Source of the DNA: Asterias rubens
Lineage: Eukaryota; Echinodermata; Asteroidea; Forcipulatida; Asteriidae
Direction of reading: 5' to 3'
Length of the DNA: 64,000 bases
Assembly (NCBI RefSeq): GCF_902459465.1
Contig: NC_047071.1
Coordinates: 9,998,002-10,062,001, forward strand
Below the pieces are notes generated by a model. That model searched no databases. It was not told where the DNA came from and saw only the letters and a list, made by a program, of their open reading frames with translations. Of this stretch, positions 10,774 through 23,310 are shown piece by piece. Numbering within the stretch: position 1 is the first letter of the stretch; every line of letters starts with the position of its first letter. The translations under genes and the position numbers were made by a program.

Positions 10774-11805
10774 TTATGATACATGTGTGTTATTGGTATA
10801 CCCCTTACTGGTGTCGTATATCTCACCATTTACAGGGTTCACTCGGTTCCAAGATGCAGGGAAAAAAATGGACTTGAAAGCTTTGCGGAACTGCTTGTAC
10901 TTGATAGAATAAACGATGACGTTTAAGACTGAGTTGATGTAACCGACGGTTCGGAGGTCGCTGTAGAGCCGAAGGAACCAAAACTCACTTCCCAATGCAG
11001 GAAAAACACTTAGCACTGAGCAGCAAGTCTGGATCGGTACCCAAGTGATGACGAAGATCACCGTTACCACCAAGAGCGTCTTGACGACCTTCTTGGAGGC
11101 GACTAGAAGCTCATAAGCCGGGGACTGAGTGCCTTCTTTAATCAGATCTCGTGCCCTCATCCTCAAACAGCTGATGATTCGCCAATAGGAGAACACCATG
11201 CATGCAAGTGGTGCAATGAAGGTTATCACGGCTGTGTTGAACGCTGTGACACCCTTGATAACCGGTTCGAGATGGACGTAGTAGCATGCCTTGTCGTCTA
11301 AACTGTACCTGGGCACAAACAGGTACGGGAGCTCGATCAAGAAGGCAATTACCCAGCAGATAATGGCGTAGCATGCTGCTTTCACCCCGGAGAAGAAGCG
11401 AGGGTACTGGAAAGGGTAGACTATGGCAACGTACCGCTCGAGTGTAACCAGAGTCAGAGCGAGAACGGCCGAGTAGGTGAAGAACCACGTGGCATTCTTA
11501 TCAGCGCAGAGGATGCAGTAGATGCTTCCAGCAACCTGGCCCTGAGGAGAGAAGGCCAGAAAGAGCTTCTCAGAGAACACGACCAGACACAGGCAGACGC
11601 AGATATCAGCCACTGCCAAGTTGAGAATCAGGTAGTTGGTTAGGTTGTGCATGGAGCGTGCTCTAATCACGGTCAGACAGACGAGGCCGTTGCCTACGAT
11701 GCCGAATATGCCAAGGATCAGCTCGATTGTGACGAGAGTTGCAGGCGGATGGATGTGGATAAAGATCTCGGTATCATTTACTTCTTGTTGATGCGGTGCT
11801 GCCAT
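10774..11805 (-). CDS. Class A (rhodopsin-like) G-protein-coupled receptor, single exon, orphan
   Basis: A plasma-membrane receptor of 343 residues with seven hydrophobic helices. Seen: GNGLVCL in TM1; NLAVAD in TM2 with the conserved Asp; a Cys before TM3 and a Cys in loop 2 (DDKACYY), the usual disulphide pair; ERY instead of DRY at the end of TM3; Trp in TM4 (CWVIAF); TWVP in TM6 where CWxP is usual; and NSVLNVIVY in TM7, so the Pro of NPxxY is Val. The N-terminus is short with an NDT glycosylation site. A tail of about 45 residues follows YSIKYKQFRKAF and has no obvious palmitoylation Cys. I chose ATG 11805 because it has a strong start context (GAACCAGCCATGG); the frame stays open upstream but offers only a GTG at 11829. 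Class A is known from the motifs. The ligand is unknown; peptide-receptor-like features are only an impression. An intronless reading frame is common in echinoderm GPCR expansions. A 5' UTR exon upstream cannot be excluded. Confidence 0.93.
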   Translation of the reverse strand: MAAPHQQEVNDTEIFIHIHPPATLVTIELILGIFGIVGNGLVCLTVIRARSMHNLTNYLILNLAVADICVCLCLVVFSEKLFLAFSPQGQVAGSIYCILCADKNATWFFTYSAVLALTLVTLERYVAIVYPFQYPRFFSGVKAACYAIICWVIAFLIELPYLFVPRYSLDDKACYYVHLEPVIKGVTAFNTAVITFIAPLACMVFSYWRIISCLRMRARDLIKEGTQSPAYELLVASKKVVKTLLVVTVIFVITWVPIQTCCSVLSVFPALGSEFWFLRLYSDLRTVGYINSVLNVIVYSIKYKQFRKAFKSIFFPASWNRVNPVNGEIYDTSKGYTNNTHVS

Positions 11806-11829
11806 GGCTGGTTCTTTAAGATGATCCAC

Positions 11830-12458
11830 CGTCCAGAGGAATCCGAGCAGACACCAACATCAAGTTGGTCCGATCCTGCGTACAAACAACAACATAAGAA
11901 AGAACATGAACCAATGCATTTAGCCGAGCATAACATGATTTTAAATCACTTTTAACGGCAGGCGGATATCAACGATGCTGGCAAACAAGCATTTTTACGC
12001 AAGCATGAGCACGTTTAAACAAATAAAGTATTCCTGGAACGGGTGGATCTAAGCTAAAATTTCTGGATTAAAATTGACCCGGAAAAATATTCCAACGGCC
12101 CCCTTTTTACAATCAGCGGAACCCAATTTGATGTAAATACCCAACAGTTTTTTGTTGTTGTTTTTTTTTGGTTTATTTTTACAAACAAATTGATGCGCTT
12201 GGTTTGAACCCCTTCAGGAAATTTGTCAACAGCCAACAAACAATTGTGTGTATGGATCATGGCCATCACGACACACGTATAGGAGCTATATACAGCTTCC
12301 ACGCCTGTGTATTAGACCCTTAGATTCCCATGCGATTCACATGTTTTTCATGGATAACCATAACATCTGAAAAAAAAAATAATAAAAATCTCAATATAGG
12401 AGACAAAACGGCGTACTTGGAAATCCTTGCTACGTCGCGTCACATTGCTAGGCATAAC
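11830..12458. other. GPCR upstream region, no gene seen
   Basis: The likely promoter side of the GPCR. I see no convincing TATA box on the minus strand within the first 300 bp. AT-rich, with T runs at 12150-12180. Confidence 0.35.
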
Positions 12459-12805
12459 TTAAAGGCAGTGGACACTATTGGTAATTGTCAAAGACTAGCC
12501 TTCACAGTTGGTGTATCTCAACATATGCATAAAATAACAAACCTGTAAAATTTGAGCTCAATCGGTCATCGAATTTGCGAGATAATACTGAAAGAAAAAA
12601 AAACCCACCCTTGTCACACGAAGATGTGTGCGTTTAGATAGTTGATTTCGAGACCTCAAGTTACTTCTTTCTTGAAAACTATGACACTTCAGAGGGAGCC
12701 ATTTCTCACAATGTGTTATACCATCAACCTTTCCCCATTACTCATTGCCAAGTGAGGTTTTACGCTAATAATTATTTTGAGTAATTACCAATAGTTACTG
12801 CAGTT
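12459..12805 (+). mobile_element. TTAA MITE, internally shortened
   Basis: TTAA at 12459 and full left end; only half of the central hairpin (GATTTCGAGACCTCAAGTT) remains, the second half being deleted. Right end reads CCAATAGTTACTGCAGT. Confidence 0.75.
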
Positions 12806-13002
12806 ACGCTTCACGGATTCAAATATTTTGGGGATAACAACTAATTTATTGTTTAACATAACCACAATACTTTGAAGTGAAAATGTTTCTCAAAAATGCA
12901 TTATGCCATCCAGAGCCGCTGTTGGCTTTCCAAACAAAGTTTTTGTTTAATTGCCATTCACTGTTGGCGTGATCATAGCTGTCATTCAAACACATCGAAT
13001 CG

Positions 13003-13384
13003 CTAAAAGATACTGGGACACCTTTGGTAATTGTCATGCAGAGACCAGTCTTATCACTTGGTGTATCTTAACATATTTATGCTCAAAATAACAAACTTGT
13101 GAACATTTTAGCTCAATTGGTCGTCGAAGTTGCAAGATAATAATAAAAGAAAAAACACCCTTGTCACACGAAGATGTGTCCTTTCAGATGCTTGTTTTCG
13201 AGATCTCAAAATCTATTTCTGAGGTCTCGAAATCAAATTCGTGGAAATACTTCTTTCTCGAAAACTACGTTACTTCAGAGAGAGCCGTTTCTTACAATGT
13301 TTTATACTACCAACCTCTCCCCATTACTCGTTACCAAGTAAGGTTTTATGCTATAAATATTTCGATAATAGTGTCCACTGATAT
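13003..13384 (+). mobile_element. TTAA MITE
   Basis: Left end ACTGGGACACCTTTGGTAAT, right end AATAGTGTCCACTGAT; hairpin TTTCGAGATCTCAAAATC / TGAGGTCTCGAAATC. Confidence 0.75.
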
Positions 13385-14643
13385 TTACCTTCGAGTCAGG
13401 TTCAGAACTGAGTGAGTGAGTGCAAGGCCGAACAATTACATGTATGTGAAGTCTAATGCCATAGCGTTTGTTTTAAAAACACACTTCGAAATGAATACAT
13501 AAGCCTCCATTAAAAAAAACAAAAACAAAACATTAAATCAGTATCAACTATTTGGAGTAGTTACCAATAGTGGCAAATAGCTAAGTTTCAACCGAGTTTA
13601 AAGGGACACTTTGTCTCTGGATTAGGCGCTTCGGGCGATTTTCTTCAAAACCTCCAAAAATGGAGAATATAAAAATATTCATCTTGGTCGAAAACATGTT
13701 TTGATAACATTTCTTAAAAATATCGCTCGAAACTGTGTGGTTTTCATTTTACTTCGTAAACTGACATGGTCCGTACATTGAGCTGTGTACAAATCGTGCC
13801 AATTGGAAGACTATACTATGCTTAGTGGCTCCTCAATCTGTAAAGTGATTTCACAGGCCACTTCGCCTTTGCTTTTGTCATCACCCCCCCCCCCCCCCTC
13901 CCACCCAGTGCACTATTCACCACACGCACCATTCACACGATGGACAAATCCGTACTTATTGGCACGATGTGTTGAGAATAACTTCGTGAATAAATATTGA
14001 GTCATTGCATTAAAAAGGAATCGTGTACCTACAGAGAACCAAATTAATTTACGCTCAGATACAGTGATTGGATTTCATACTAATGGAATGTAGTACATGC
14101 CACGCTATCTATCCGCCACGAAGGGGATTATTTGGTAATCCAACAGGAGCCTCGCTATGCAACACTGGTTTACCAACACGGGTTATTAATGAACGTTTTA
14201 ATAAGTGTCCTGCCATTTTGTATGATGAAGTTAACTTTTGCATAGTATCGACCGAATTTGCTGAGTTCTTTTATCTGCCTCCTAAACGCGTGCACATCGC
14301 TAAAAGCATTGAGTTTCTAACGGTCCAATAAGCTTACAACGGTACTTCACACAATTCCATTAGTAATTCATGGCTAACCATTTTTGCGTTTACGCATGGC
14401 ACCTAAGGTTAGTCGATCTTATATAGAATATAATATAATATATTTTTAGAATGCCCTAAATTGAAACAGGTAAAGACCTCGGAGAAATTATGCACACAAT
14501 TAAAACAGTTTTTTTTTCGGGCCTAAGAAACCTGCCCAGTAATTATTCAATAGCCACATAAAGTGAAATCTGTGCGTATTTTGAATATATTGACCGTTTA
14601 TGAACAACGATAACAAAACAACAAGCACAGCATCAACAACAGC

Positions 14644-14674
<31 letters not shown>

Positions 14675-14676
14675 GC

Positions 14677-14708
<32 letters not shown>

Positions 14709-15450
14709 ATATTTAACTACTTCAAAAGTGAGAAGGCTTGAAGAAAATCTGGCAGATCAATTACTTAGTATCAATGCAGTACCCTGACTGCGGTTGGATG
14801 AAAAGGTTGCCTGAATTGTATCGGATTACTCTGCAGAGCTTCACTGATCTTAACACATCAAATAATAACTCGTTTGCCGAATAAGAGTCATTGTTGATAA
14901 TTGCACTGGTCTTTTTTTTCTATCTAAATCCTAATACTTCCTAAACTTGCGGGAGATCTTCAAACATAACAAAACATGTTGTGTTTATGCTATGTTCTTA
15001 GTTAAAGCAAATTTTGCCTTATACTCTGGACGGTCCCTGCCAACAAAGAGTTAAGTCTGAAGATTTGAAACAAATAAAACTAAAATAAAGTAATAAGGTG
15101 TTCAACAAAAAGATCGTCTGCAATGTCTCGACATCCAAGCCTCGTGGGTTTTATACATTACATCTCCCTTTGATTCAATTCCAACCGAATGGAGTAACCC
15201 ATATGCATCGATTTACCCAACTAATTACATTTATGTATTGTTAAAGCTAAATAAACATTAGATCGTCTTCACGTAATTAAATCATCCCCGTATAATCCAT
15301 ACATGGCAACAATGAGGCACTCAGGGCAAAAGAGCCGTCTCTTTCTTCTCATTACCAAACGTATTCATACCCTTTTAAGGCTAACGTAAATATAAATTGT
15401 AAATTTGGTAAACCTTTAAAGAGTAGGCATAATAGGTCGGTACAATCATA
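13385..15450. other. No gene seen; microsatellites
   Basis: A poly-C run lies near 13884-13898 and a (CAA)n array at 14638-14707. The 87-codon frame at 14068-14331 has no recognisable motif and no splice context. Confidence 0.4.
14638..14707 (+). repeat. (CAA)n microsatellite
   Basis: About 23 CAA units with two CAG interruptions. Confidence 0.9.
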
Positions 15451-15830
15451 AAAAGGCAGTGGACACTAGTAATTACTCAAAATAATTATTAGCATAAAAC
15501 CTTATTTGGTAACGAGTAATGGGGAGCCGTTGATATACTATAAAACACGTCGATAAAAGGCTCCCTCTGCTGAAGTAACGTAGTTTTCGAGAAAGAAATA
15601 ATGTTGTCCACGACTTTGATTTCGAGACTTCCGATTTAGAATTTGACGTCTCGAAATCAAGCATCTGAAAGCACACAACGTCGTGTGAATGGTGTTTTTT
15701 CTTTCATTAATATCCTGCAACTTCGATGACCAACTGAGCCACAATTTTCACAGGTGTGTTATATTATGGATATGTTGAGAAACACAAGGTCAGAAGACTG
15801 GTCTTTGACAATTATTACCAATAGTGTGAC
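15451..15830 (-). mobile_element. TTAA MITE, reverse orientation
   Basis: Begins AAAGGCAGTGGACACTAGTA and ends ACCAATAGTGTGACG; hairpin TTTCGAGACTTCCGATTT / GACGTCTCGAAATC. Confidence 0.75.
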
Positions 15831-15845
15831 GTGTTTGTTCAAAAG

Positions 15846-15915
15846 AGGAAATAATAATTTTGGGTTACGATATACACCGATCATGTGTATTAGCACTGTA
15901 TGTTAATTTGGGTGC
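15846..15915 (-). mobile_element. SINE family A fragment (tail)
   Basis: AATAATTTTGGGTTACGATA then ACACCGATCATGTGTATTAG matches the family tail. Confidence 0.45.
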
Positions 15916-16870
15916 ACCAAATTTTTTTTTTAATCCCAGATTAAAACTTAACATCTATTAAAGAGGTAAAGAGATATCTTTTTGCAAAATGAGAGACAAT
16001 AGAGGCATGAATCATAATCAGACCGTGCATGGCTCGACCATGTGCATGACTGTATACCGTGACAACAGACCATTGCCGTGGTGATTTGTACTTTGGCACC
16101 ACACTTTGCTTGGCAATTAAGATTGATTCGCAGTTTTAGTCTATTAAGCTCTTATGAAAACGGCTCCTGGTCATTAACGATTGCAAATATTAGAGTCTAG
16201 TTTGGTGTATCAAGACATCAGTAGTTTACATTGGTGTGCGTGCACGTGTGCCATTACACACGCCAAGTGTTAGGGGTACTTAAATCAATCATTGGAACAA
16301 TGCTACCCCACAAGGTGTTATTTGTTACAATGGTACCCCACAGAGAATCTCTTCAGAGGAGGGAGTAATAGAACAACAATGATATGACCCCCACATTGCG
16401 GTCCGCAATTTTGTTTTGTACATACAAATTTCCACTGTGATTTTTAATCAGGATTGTTTTCTGCTAAAATTATTGATTCAAAAAGGAAAGCTAAAAAAAA
16501 AAAATAAAAAAAATTCACGAACATTTTCGAGGATGGTATACTACTTTTAGTGTGCGCTTGTCGAAATGCAAGTATTTATATACAATACACTTAGAATGAA
16601 TTACGTTTTTACATGATCACCACAAACTACGGACAGTCTTAGACATGCCTCAAGATCAAGGAAGAATTAGAGGGGACAGTTTGCTGTTTGACTTGATGCC
16701 CTTTTGCGGACTAAGACATGATTGGATGATGGAGCGCTAGAGAAGGATCATCTCCCGGAATAGATCAATATGTCCGATATAGTTTCTGAATATTTCAAAT
16801 TCTGCACTTCTAGGGGCGAAGATCAAACGGCCTCAATGTAAACCACTGGGAACGAGGTTTCACTGAACTC

Positions 16871-17213
16871 TATATTGACAATTACTTAAAATAATTGTTG
16901 ACATAAAAACGTCAGTCTATACTTGTATAAACGATCCATGGAGAGCTGTTGATAGTTTACAACTTTTTAAAACGGCTCCCTCTGAAAAACGTACATATTT
17001 TAAGAAAGAGGGACATTACTTTAAAAAAAAAAGCCTGAAGCATTTTAATAGGTATCTGAAAGCGTACACATTTATGCAACAAGGGTGTTTATTTCTTTCA
17101 CTATTCTCTTTTTACAACATTTATCAATTGATACCAAATTGTTGTATTCATGTTGGGATACACCAAGTGAGGATACTGGTCTTTGACAATAATACAAAAG
17201 TAAAGTGCCTTTA
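16871..17213 (-). mobile_element. TTAA MITE, old copy
   Basis: Keeps AATTACTTAAAATAATTGTT, AACGGCTCCCTCTGAAA and GGTCTTTGACAAT; ends are decayed (AAGTGCCTTTAG at the right). Confidence 0.55.
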
Positions 17214-17837
17214 GCAACAATTAAACAACTTTATTAAAAAGTGCCTTTAAACAACAAATGGCTATAGGCACGTAAATAGCATAGATGTCACGACAACGCC
17301 CAATTAATCTTAAGTGTTTGCTTCTCTCTGAAATACTGTTCTTTTGACAGAATCAGAAGTATCATGTGTAATAAATGTCAAGATTTCTGCTGGTTTACAC
17401 ACTTGATAAAGTAATAAGCTTAATCATTAGGACTGTATATTGATGCCCCCATAATGTTAAGGCAAATTGTATCATTAGCTTTGGTAAGAGTACACTCATT
17501 CATTCATTTCTCAACACAGTGTGGCATGCATCAGTTTTAATAACCACAACAGATTGATGTTTTCTTTTAGGATTGTTTGGCGGTTCACGTATTTTGCTAA
17601 TCAAAGCTGATGATGGATAACCAAGTAGGCCTACTGAGTATTGGTAAATAAAGTGCTTAAAAACATCGGTGTAAGGGAAAAACACAACAATATTCTAAAT
17701 CCCCGATACAAAAAAAAAAAAAAAAAATTTAAATTGATTAGGTATTTGCGATTTGGGGCGCAAACGGAAATATTGACGTGACTTTTCATTGAGAATAGAG
17801 ACAAAACTCGTCGTAAGATTAATTTGATGTTCCTTCA

Positions 17838-18046
17838 GGGTCACCATACTAAGAAATATAGTTGGTATGACACTGCTTCAGAAATGCAAAGTTCGTGGGT
17901 TCGAACCCTACCCGAGTAACATGCCTTTGATTTTATCCACAGAACTATACTGAGTACTGTGTATACAGTGCTAACACACATCGGTGTAATGTATATGCTG
18001 GGTAAAACCAAAAATTAATATTCTTTATCCCCAATGCAAACATCTA
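17838..18046 (+). mobile_element. SINE family A, full length
   Basis: tRNA-like head (AGTTGGTATGACAC, GTGGGTTCGAACCC) and tail AACACACATCGGTGTAATG ending ATTCTTTATCCCC. A TTAA MITE begins directly after it at 18047. Confidence 0.7.
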
Positions 18047-18207
18047 TTAAAGGCAGTGGACACTATTGGTACTTGTCAAAGACCAGATTTCTCACTTGCT
18101 GTATCTCATCATATGCATAAAATAACAAACCTGTGAAAATTTGAGCTCTATTGGTCTTCGAAGTTGCAAGATAATAATGAAAGAAAAAACACCCCCGTCA
18201 CATATAT
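18047..18207 (+). mobile_element. TTAA MITE, 5' half only
   Basis: TTAA then AGGCAGTGGACACTATTGG; stops at ACACCCCCGTCACATA. Confidence 0.7.
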
Positions 18208-18926
18208 AGTGAAACCTTGTTCATGTAAAGATAAATTTAGATAATTTTTTATTGAGTTGGGGCTTATAATCACAGTTCCGTCCTCAATATTGTATAATCA
18301 ACTGAACCTTCACTAAACCTCCACTGAGACCCAAGCTATAATGGAACTATTGTCATGTGTTTGTATTTACCTCTTTTGTCATTAAATTTTCGATTTTAGT
18401 CTGAGAGAATTCTTTTCTTCTATAGCTGCATAGTGCTCAACGTCCCTGAAGTAGCTTTCCCCAGACGTCATGTCTTGTGTTTGTGTATACTTCTTATATC
18501 TGTAAGTTTGCGATTCTAGTAGAACACGTTGCTAAGACCGGGAGAGTTTTTTTCTTCTGCATTTTGTGCATTGGGTCCATTACAAAGCTTAGTCCACATT
18601 TTTGGACCTTGAGTTAGTTTCTATAGGGAATTCAAATTTGAACAAGAATGCAAATAACAAAACTGAAACCATAGGGTATGTCTAACTGAATTTTTGTGTA
18701 AGCAATGGATGATTATTATATAAAAACATGTTTTTTCATTTGATTTTCTAAGACAGTAGAATTGCAAAGAACTATTAACAAATAAAAAAAGGTTCCAAAG
18801 GTGAGAAAATCCTGTACTCATCCCCACTTTTTTAAAGTATAAACTAAAGCACTTTCTGTTCTCCAATGTTCAGCAGGCATGATGGTTCCCAAATTACAGC
18901 TTTAATTGATACTGCACGAAAAAACA

Positions 18927-19280
18927 TTAATGCACTTGACACTATTGGTAATTACTCAAAATATGTGTTACTTAGTAACAAGCAAGAGAGAGCTGTTAAT
19001 ACAATGTGAGAAATGGCTTCCTCTTTAAGTCACGTAGTTTTTCGGAAAGAGGTAATTTCTCACTCTCAGGCCCGAAGCTTTTTATTATGAATTGAAAGGG
19101 CACAAACTTGTGCAATGATGGTGTCATTATTTTCTTGGAACTTTGATGAACAATCGAGTCAAAATCTTCACAGATTTGTTATTTTCTAACTTGTTGGGTT
19201 AAGCCAAGTGAAAAAAACTGGTCTTTGACAACTACCAAACATGTTCAGTGCAACTACCAAACATGTTCAGTGCATATTAA
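18927..19280 (-). mobile_element. TTAA MITE with duplicated end
   Basis: TTAA at 18927 and 19277. The outer 22 bp (CAACTACCAAACATGTTCAG-TG) occur twice in tandem at its right end. Confidence 0.65.
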
Positions 19281-19339
19281 ACCGCTGAACTATTAAATGA
19301 ATGGACTTAATTCAACAGAGGTATCAGTAGGGTTTCTAT

Positions 19340-20250
19340 AAATTTGAATGTCTGTGTTAGGTTACCGGTGAATTGATTGAATTTGGATGTAATCTCACAG
19401 GTTAATCTTTGGCGAAAGTGGGCTGAAATCAGATAAAGCTCTATAAAAGATATATGTCTTGCTATTTGACGAAAATTTACTAAAATCTTATAAAATCCCG
19501 AGGGGTAAGCATAGCATTTTAGATGAACATTTGCTAAAATCGTCTAGCTTGTTTTTGAGAGAATAGGCTATTGAATCGTTCAATTTTGGCGAAAATTTGC
19601 TGAAATGAGATATTATCATAAAGACTAGCATTTTTGTCGAAATCTGGTGGGAAAATTGATAAAATCATTAGGGATAAGCTTTGCAGTTCGGTCAAAAATT
19701 GGATAAAATACCCAATTTTTGTAGAAAACAAATTTGCCGACATTTTGATGAAATCTTCAGGGGAAACCATTGCATTTTCTGTCAGAATTACGCTGGAGTT
19801 TGGTAAAATCCCAAGTGGTAAGCTTTGCAGTTTGATCTACTAAAATTACAAGGGGTATGACTTTGAAATGTTTGCGAGATAAGCTGAAACTTGATTAAAC
19901 CCCAAAGGATAATGCCTTGCAATTTGGCAAACAAAAAATAATCTGAAATTTGAAAACATCGCTTGCAAGTTTTGTCAAAAAAAAAAGGGCTAAATTCGGA
20001 TAAAATCACAAGGGGTTAGCCTTTCAAATTAGGCGGCAATGGGCTGACTTTTGGTATTAGCATTAGGGCTAGAAATAAAGCTGCAATTCGATAAAATCCG
20101 AATGGATAATAGTAAAGCTTTTATCAATAAATCCTAAATCTGATAAAATCACAATGGGTTTGTTTTGAAATTGGGTTAACATTTGACTAAATCCCTATGG
20201 GTAATCCCTGCATTATTGTCAAAATTTTGCAAAATTTAGATGATTAAGTT
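19340..20250 (+). repeat. Degenerate tandem array
   Basis: About a dozen diverged units with the core GATAAAATCNNNAGGGGTAA and GCTTTGCANTTTNG, spaced 45-100 bp. The regular A/T rhythm gives spurious short frames on both strands. Confidence 0.7.
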
Positions 20251-20486
20251 ACTTTTTTTTTGTAATTCTTGCCAAACAAAATTAAACGACAGAAAGCCAT
20301 TGGTATATGTTGAAGACAGTCGCCAAGTTACATAAGCTTAGAACACGAAGGCTTGTTAAACATTTTATTTTATCTTAATTTAAGGACATCTTCATACAGG
20401 AAAATAATCAAAATTATCTTAACAAGTTGACAATTTTTAATAAATTCTCTTGAAGTAATCAGAGCATACTGATTGAAAATTTGAGT

Positions 20487-20565
20487 TGTTAACCACCGGT
20501 TCTTTCCAGAACCAACATTACCCAAAAGGCATCACACGCGGTGCTACCGCAAACCCCATCAAATT
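20487..20565 (+). repeat. Second copy of the stem-loop repeat
   Basis: GGTTCTTTCCAGAACC at 20498-20513: the stem is intact, one loop base differs from the histone consensus. It is followed by CCCAAAAGGCAT and GGTGCTACCGCAAACC. Confidence 0.55.
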
Positions 20566-21149
20566 AGATTACTCATAAAGAATTTCTCGCCGCACACAAC
20601 TAGCTTTCTTCCAAACATCAGCCGATTTAAAACAAATAAACCCCAACAAATTTTCAGCCGAATTTGAAAAAAATAAATAAAAAAATGTTCGGGGTATTCT
20701 AAGCGTCGATATTTGTGTTTTGCCGATTGGCCTTAAAATTCATTTACATAAAGCGTTTGATTTTTAGATGATAGTTGCCGGCTAACATGGCTGGTGCCTA
20801 TGACATGGGGGTTGGTTGAAAATAATTTCCCCCTTCATTTTAAAGGCATACGGATATAGAACAATTTTTCTTAAAAAGTTGACAAGGTAGATGACTCAGA
20901 GAAAGATTTGTATGCTCCTCGCACATCATTTAATCTTCTCCCAAAATAAATAAAACAATTCGGCGACATTTTGAAAAAAATTCTGTCCACTTGTTTTAGC
21001 CCTAGAATAGTTATGTCCGCTTTGCCTCAAAATTAGCGGAAATATAAGCCCCCCCCCCCCCCAATAATAAAAAAAAAAATCCAGTCAAAATCTTGAAAAG
21101 TGTGTGAAGGCTGAAACAAATTTGTGCAGAAAGTTAGTTAGAGTGAAGA

Positions 21150-21425
21150 CCAGGCATTCAGGGGACTCAAAGTCTGATCGAAACCAGCGTGGTGATCACC
21201 CATTAGAACCCTTAAGGGATGGCTAGTCCCGGCCCCTCCTTTACTTTCCGACCCGGGATAATCATCCTACCCTAATTTGGGGAGAGACATGACGGACCCC
21301 AATCACTTACTGGTGCTAGCAGTAAAAGTCATGTCCCTTTGGTACGGGGCGGGATTCGAACCGGTTCTCCCAGCTCTGGAACGCACGCAAGCGAACGATC
21401 CAGTGCACTGTGTCGCCACAGTGCC
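21150..21425 (-). mobile_element. tRNA-derived SINE, family D
   Basis: Minus strand: head GGCACTGTGGCGACACAGTG, box B GAACCGGTTCGAATCCCGCC, then a tail with GGACATGACTTTTACTGCTA. Confidence 0.5.
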
Positions 21426-21499
21426 CGTTGGTGTTATGAGGTGATTTTAAACACTACTTAAATAATGCATTGCGTGATGAATTAGTAAAAGAAAAAAAT

Positions 21500-21580
21500 T
21501 ACTAGTAGCAGTGGGAATCGAACCCGGGACAATAGCATTGAAAGCCAAACTCTTACCGCAGATGCTACGGTTCACTCCAC
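21500..21580 (-). pseudogene. tRNA-like sequence
   Basis: Minus strand: CCGTAGCATCTGCGGTAAGA as box A, GGGTTCGATTCCCAC as box B. The acceptor stem does not pair well, so a SINE head or pseudogene rather than a working tRNA. Confidence 0.4.
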
Positions 21581-22394
21581 ATCACAATTTGATAATAACA
21601 CAATCTTATGCGTTGGATCGGCCCCGAATCGAAAACTGCATGCTGTACTTCTAAGCAAGCACGTTTGTATTGTTATTATAACTTTACACACGCCGCTACA
21701 CCCGGAACACCCGGCTGAAGGAGAGAGACTCCCGGAGCGTATTATGACGAGAAGGATTGGGTGATGTAAAACGAACTGATATTGTAGGAAGTGGGCGGTG
21801 GACGCCAAAAGCATTCAGGGACGCAGTAGTCGTCAAGACATTGAAAGAACATCTTAAATTAATAATTTATTCATGTTTTATTTTCCTTTGTTAAATAATT
21901 GGTCTAAGTGTAAATAATATTGTAAAAAAATTGTTAGCGTGAAAAGCATCAATTCAAAAGCCAGCGTTTATTTTGTAATTTTGTGGTGTGCTTGGAGGAA
22001 CAGTTTTCTTTAGTTTTGATTTTGGTATTTGGGAGTACCCGGCTTTGTGACAGAGTGGTAACCAGATCCAAAAAGATTAAACACTCGAGTGTATCATTCA
22101 TCGTTTTAAAGTGTTTTGTATTTTAAGAGAGTTTTCTTTGAGCTCTACTGCGCTGCACTATCAACGTTTACATAAAGCTGTATTGCAGCAATTCAAATAG
22201 GTAAGCATGTGTTCTATAGACAGAACAATCTAAAACCCTACCATTTGACAACTGGCTATGCTTGTCTCAATACACTATTTTGAGAAGTATATAAACCAAT
22301 AGCAAACCCACTCTTACTATAACGTAGAGTGTAGACCATTATGGTCTACACTGCACGTTATAGGCGAAAAAAAGTATTACTTGCACGAGGGGGT

Positions 22395-22771
22395 CAGGGC
22401 CCAACTCCATGGCTCTGCTTATGACTGTAAGCACAGAATTGGCGCTTATGGTGGGGAATTATATTTGCTTACGCCATGTTACTCCAAGCGCATTTCACGG
22501 GTTAGCGGGGAGTTTTGGCTATACCCGTGCGTAATCCACGTCACTCTATGCCTCTCTATATGTATGTATGAGTAAGTCACATTTCTAATCCAGAACGAGG
22601 CTAGTGGTGGCGGAGGTGCGCCTATGGCCTCATTTGGATAAGAATTATGACGTCATGCATGAATCTGTTGACACATCTAGCACAGAATGACAGCGCTTGC
22701 AAAAGAGCGGAGAAATGTTGATCGTAAACGCAGAGTTCGGCGGTAAGCAGAGCCGTACAATTGGGCCCAGG
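22395..22771. mobile_element. Palindromic MITE of the GGGCCCAA family with nested element
   Basis: Left CAGGGCCCAACTCCATGGCT, right AGCCGTACAATTGGGCCCAG; TTCGGCGGTAAGCAGAG at the right matches 8863-9264. A second palindrome sits inside at 22571-22660. Confidence 0.65.
22571..22660. mobile_element. Nested small palindromic MITE
   Basis: Right half GGCCTCATTTGGATAAGAAT then TATGACGTCATG mirrors the element at 3784-3882. Confidence 0.5.
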
Positions 22772-23109
22772 TGTCGTTCAATAGTATTACTTTACACGAC
22801 AGACTGATGTTCGTTTGTGTACGAAGCCAATGGGGGAGTTTCCTTGAGTAAGCAGACTAGCCATATACTGCCAAAACAGCTAAGCTCAACGACACTTCCC
22901 TTGCCACTTTTCTCAAGCGCATTCTGTTAGAACTCAGGAAAAATGAGATTTAACTAAATAATTCATTCAAAGAGTAATTCAAAACAAAATAGCCAGTTGC
23001 TAACTACAACGTACTAAGGGTTTAAGCTCTGGTTCAGTATTGTTTTTAGTTGGTAAGACTTATTTTGAAGTACGTTTGATTAAGATTAAATAATGTTGAA
23101 CTTGGGTGA

Positions 23110-23310
23110 ATACAATGCACACACATTCCCCTTTTGTTGCTTCCCTGTGAAGACATCTTTTGTTCTTTCCGGTGTCCCTGTGCTGTAGATTTTCTCATAG
23201 ACTTTGTACACAGAATTCCTCGTGGAGTATCCAGGTCTTTAGAATTTCCCTATGGAGTGCTTTTATTTTCCTTTTTTTGTTTTGTCCTCGGTCTCCATAA
23301 TGTAAAGGTA
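23110..23310. repeat. Partner of the repeat at 9590-9810
   Basis: Same direction and similar order of blocks; roughly 65-70 percent alike by eye. Confidence 0.45.

Noticed and set aside
14068..14331. 87-codon frame
   Set aside because: No motif, no splice or start context, length expected by chance in 64 kb of AT-rich DNA.
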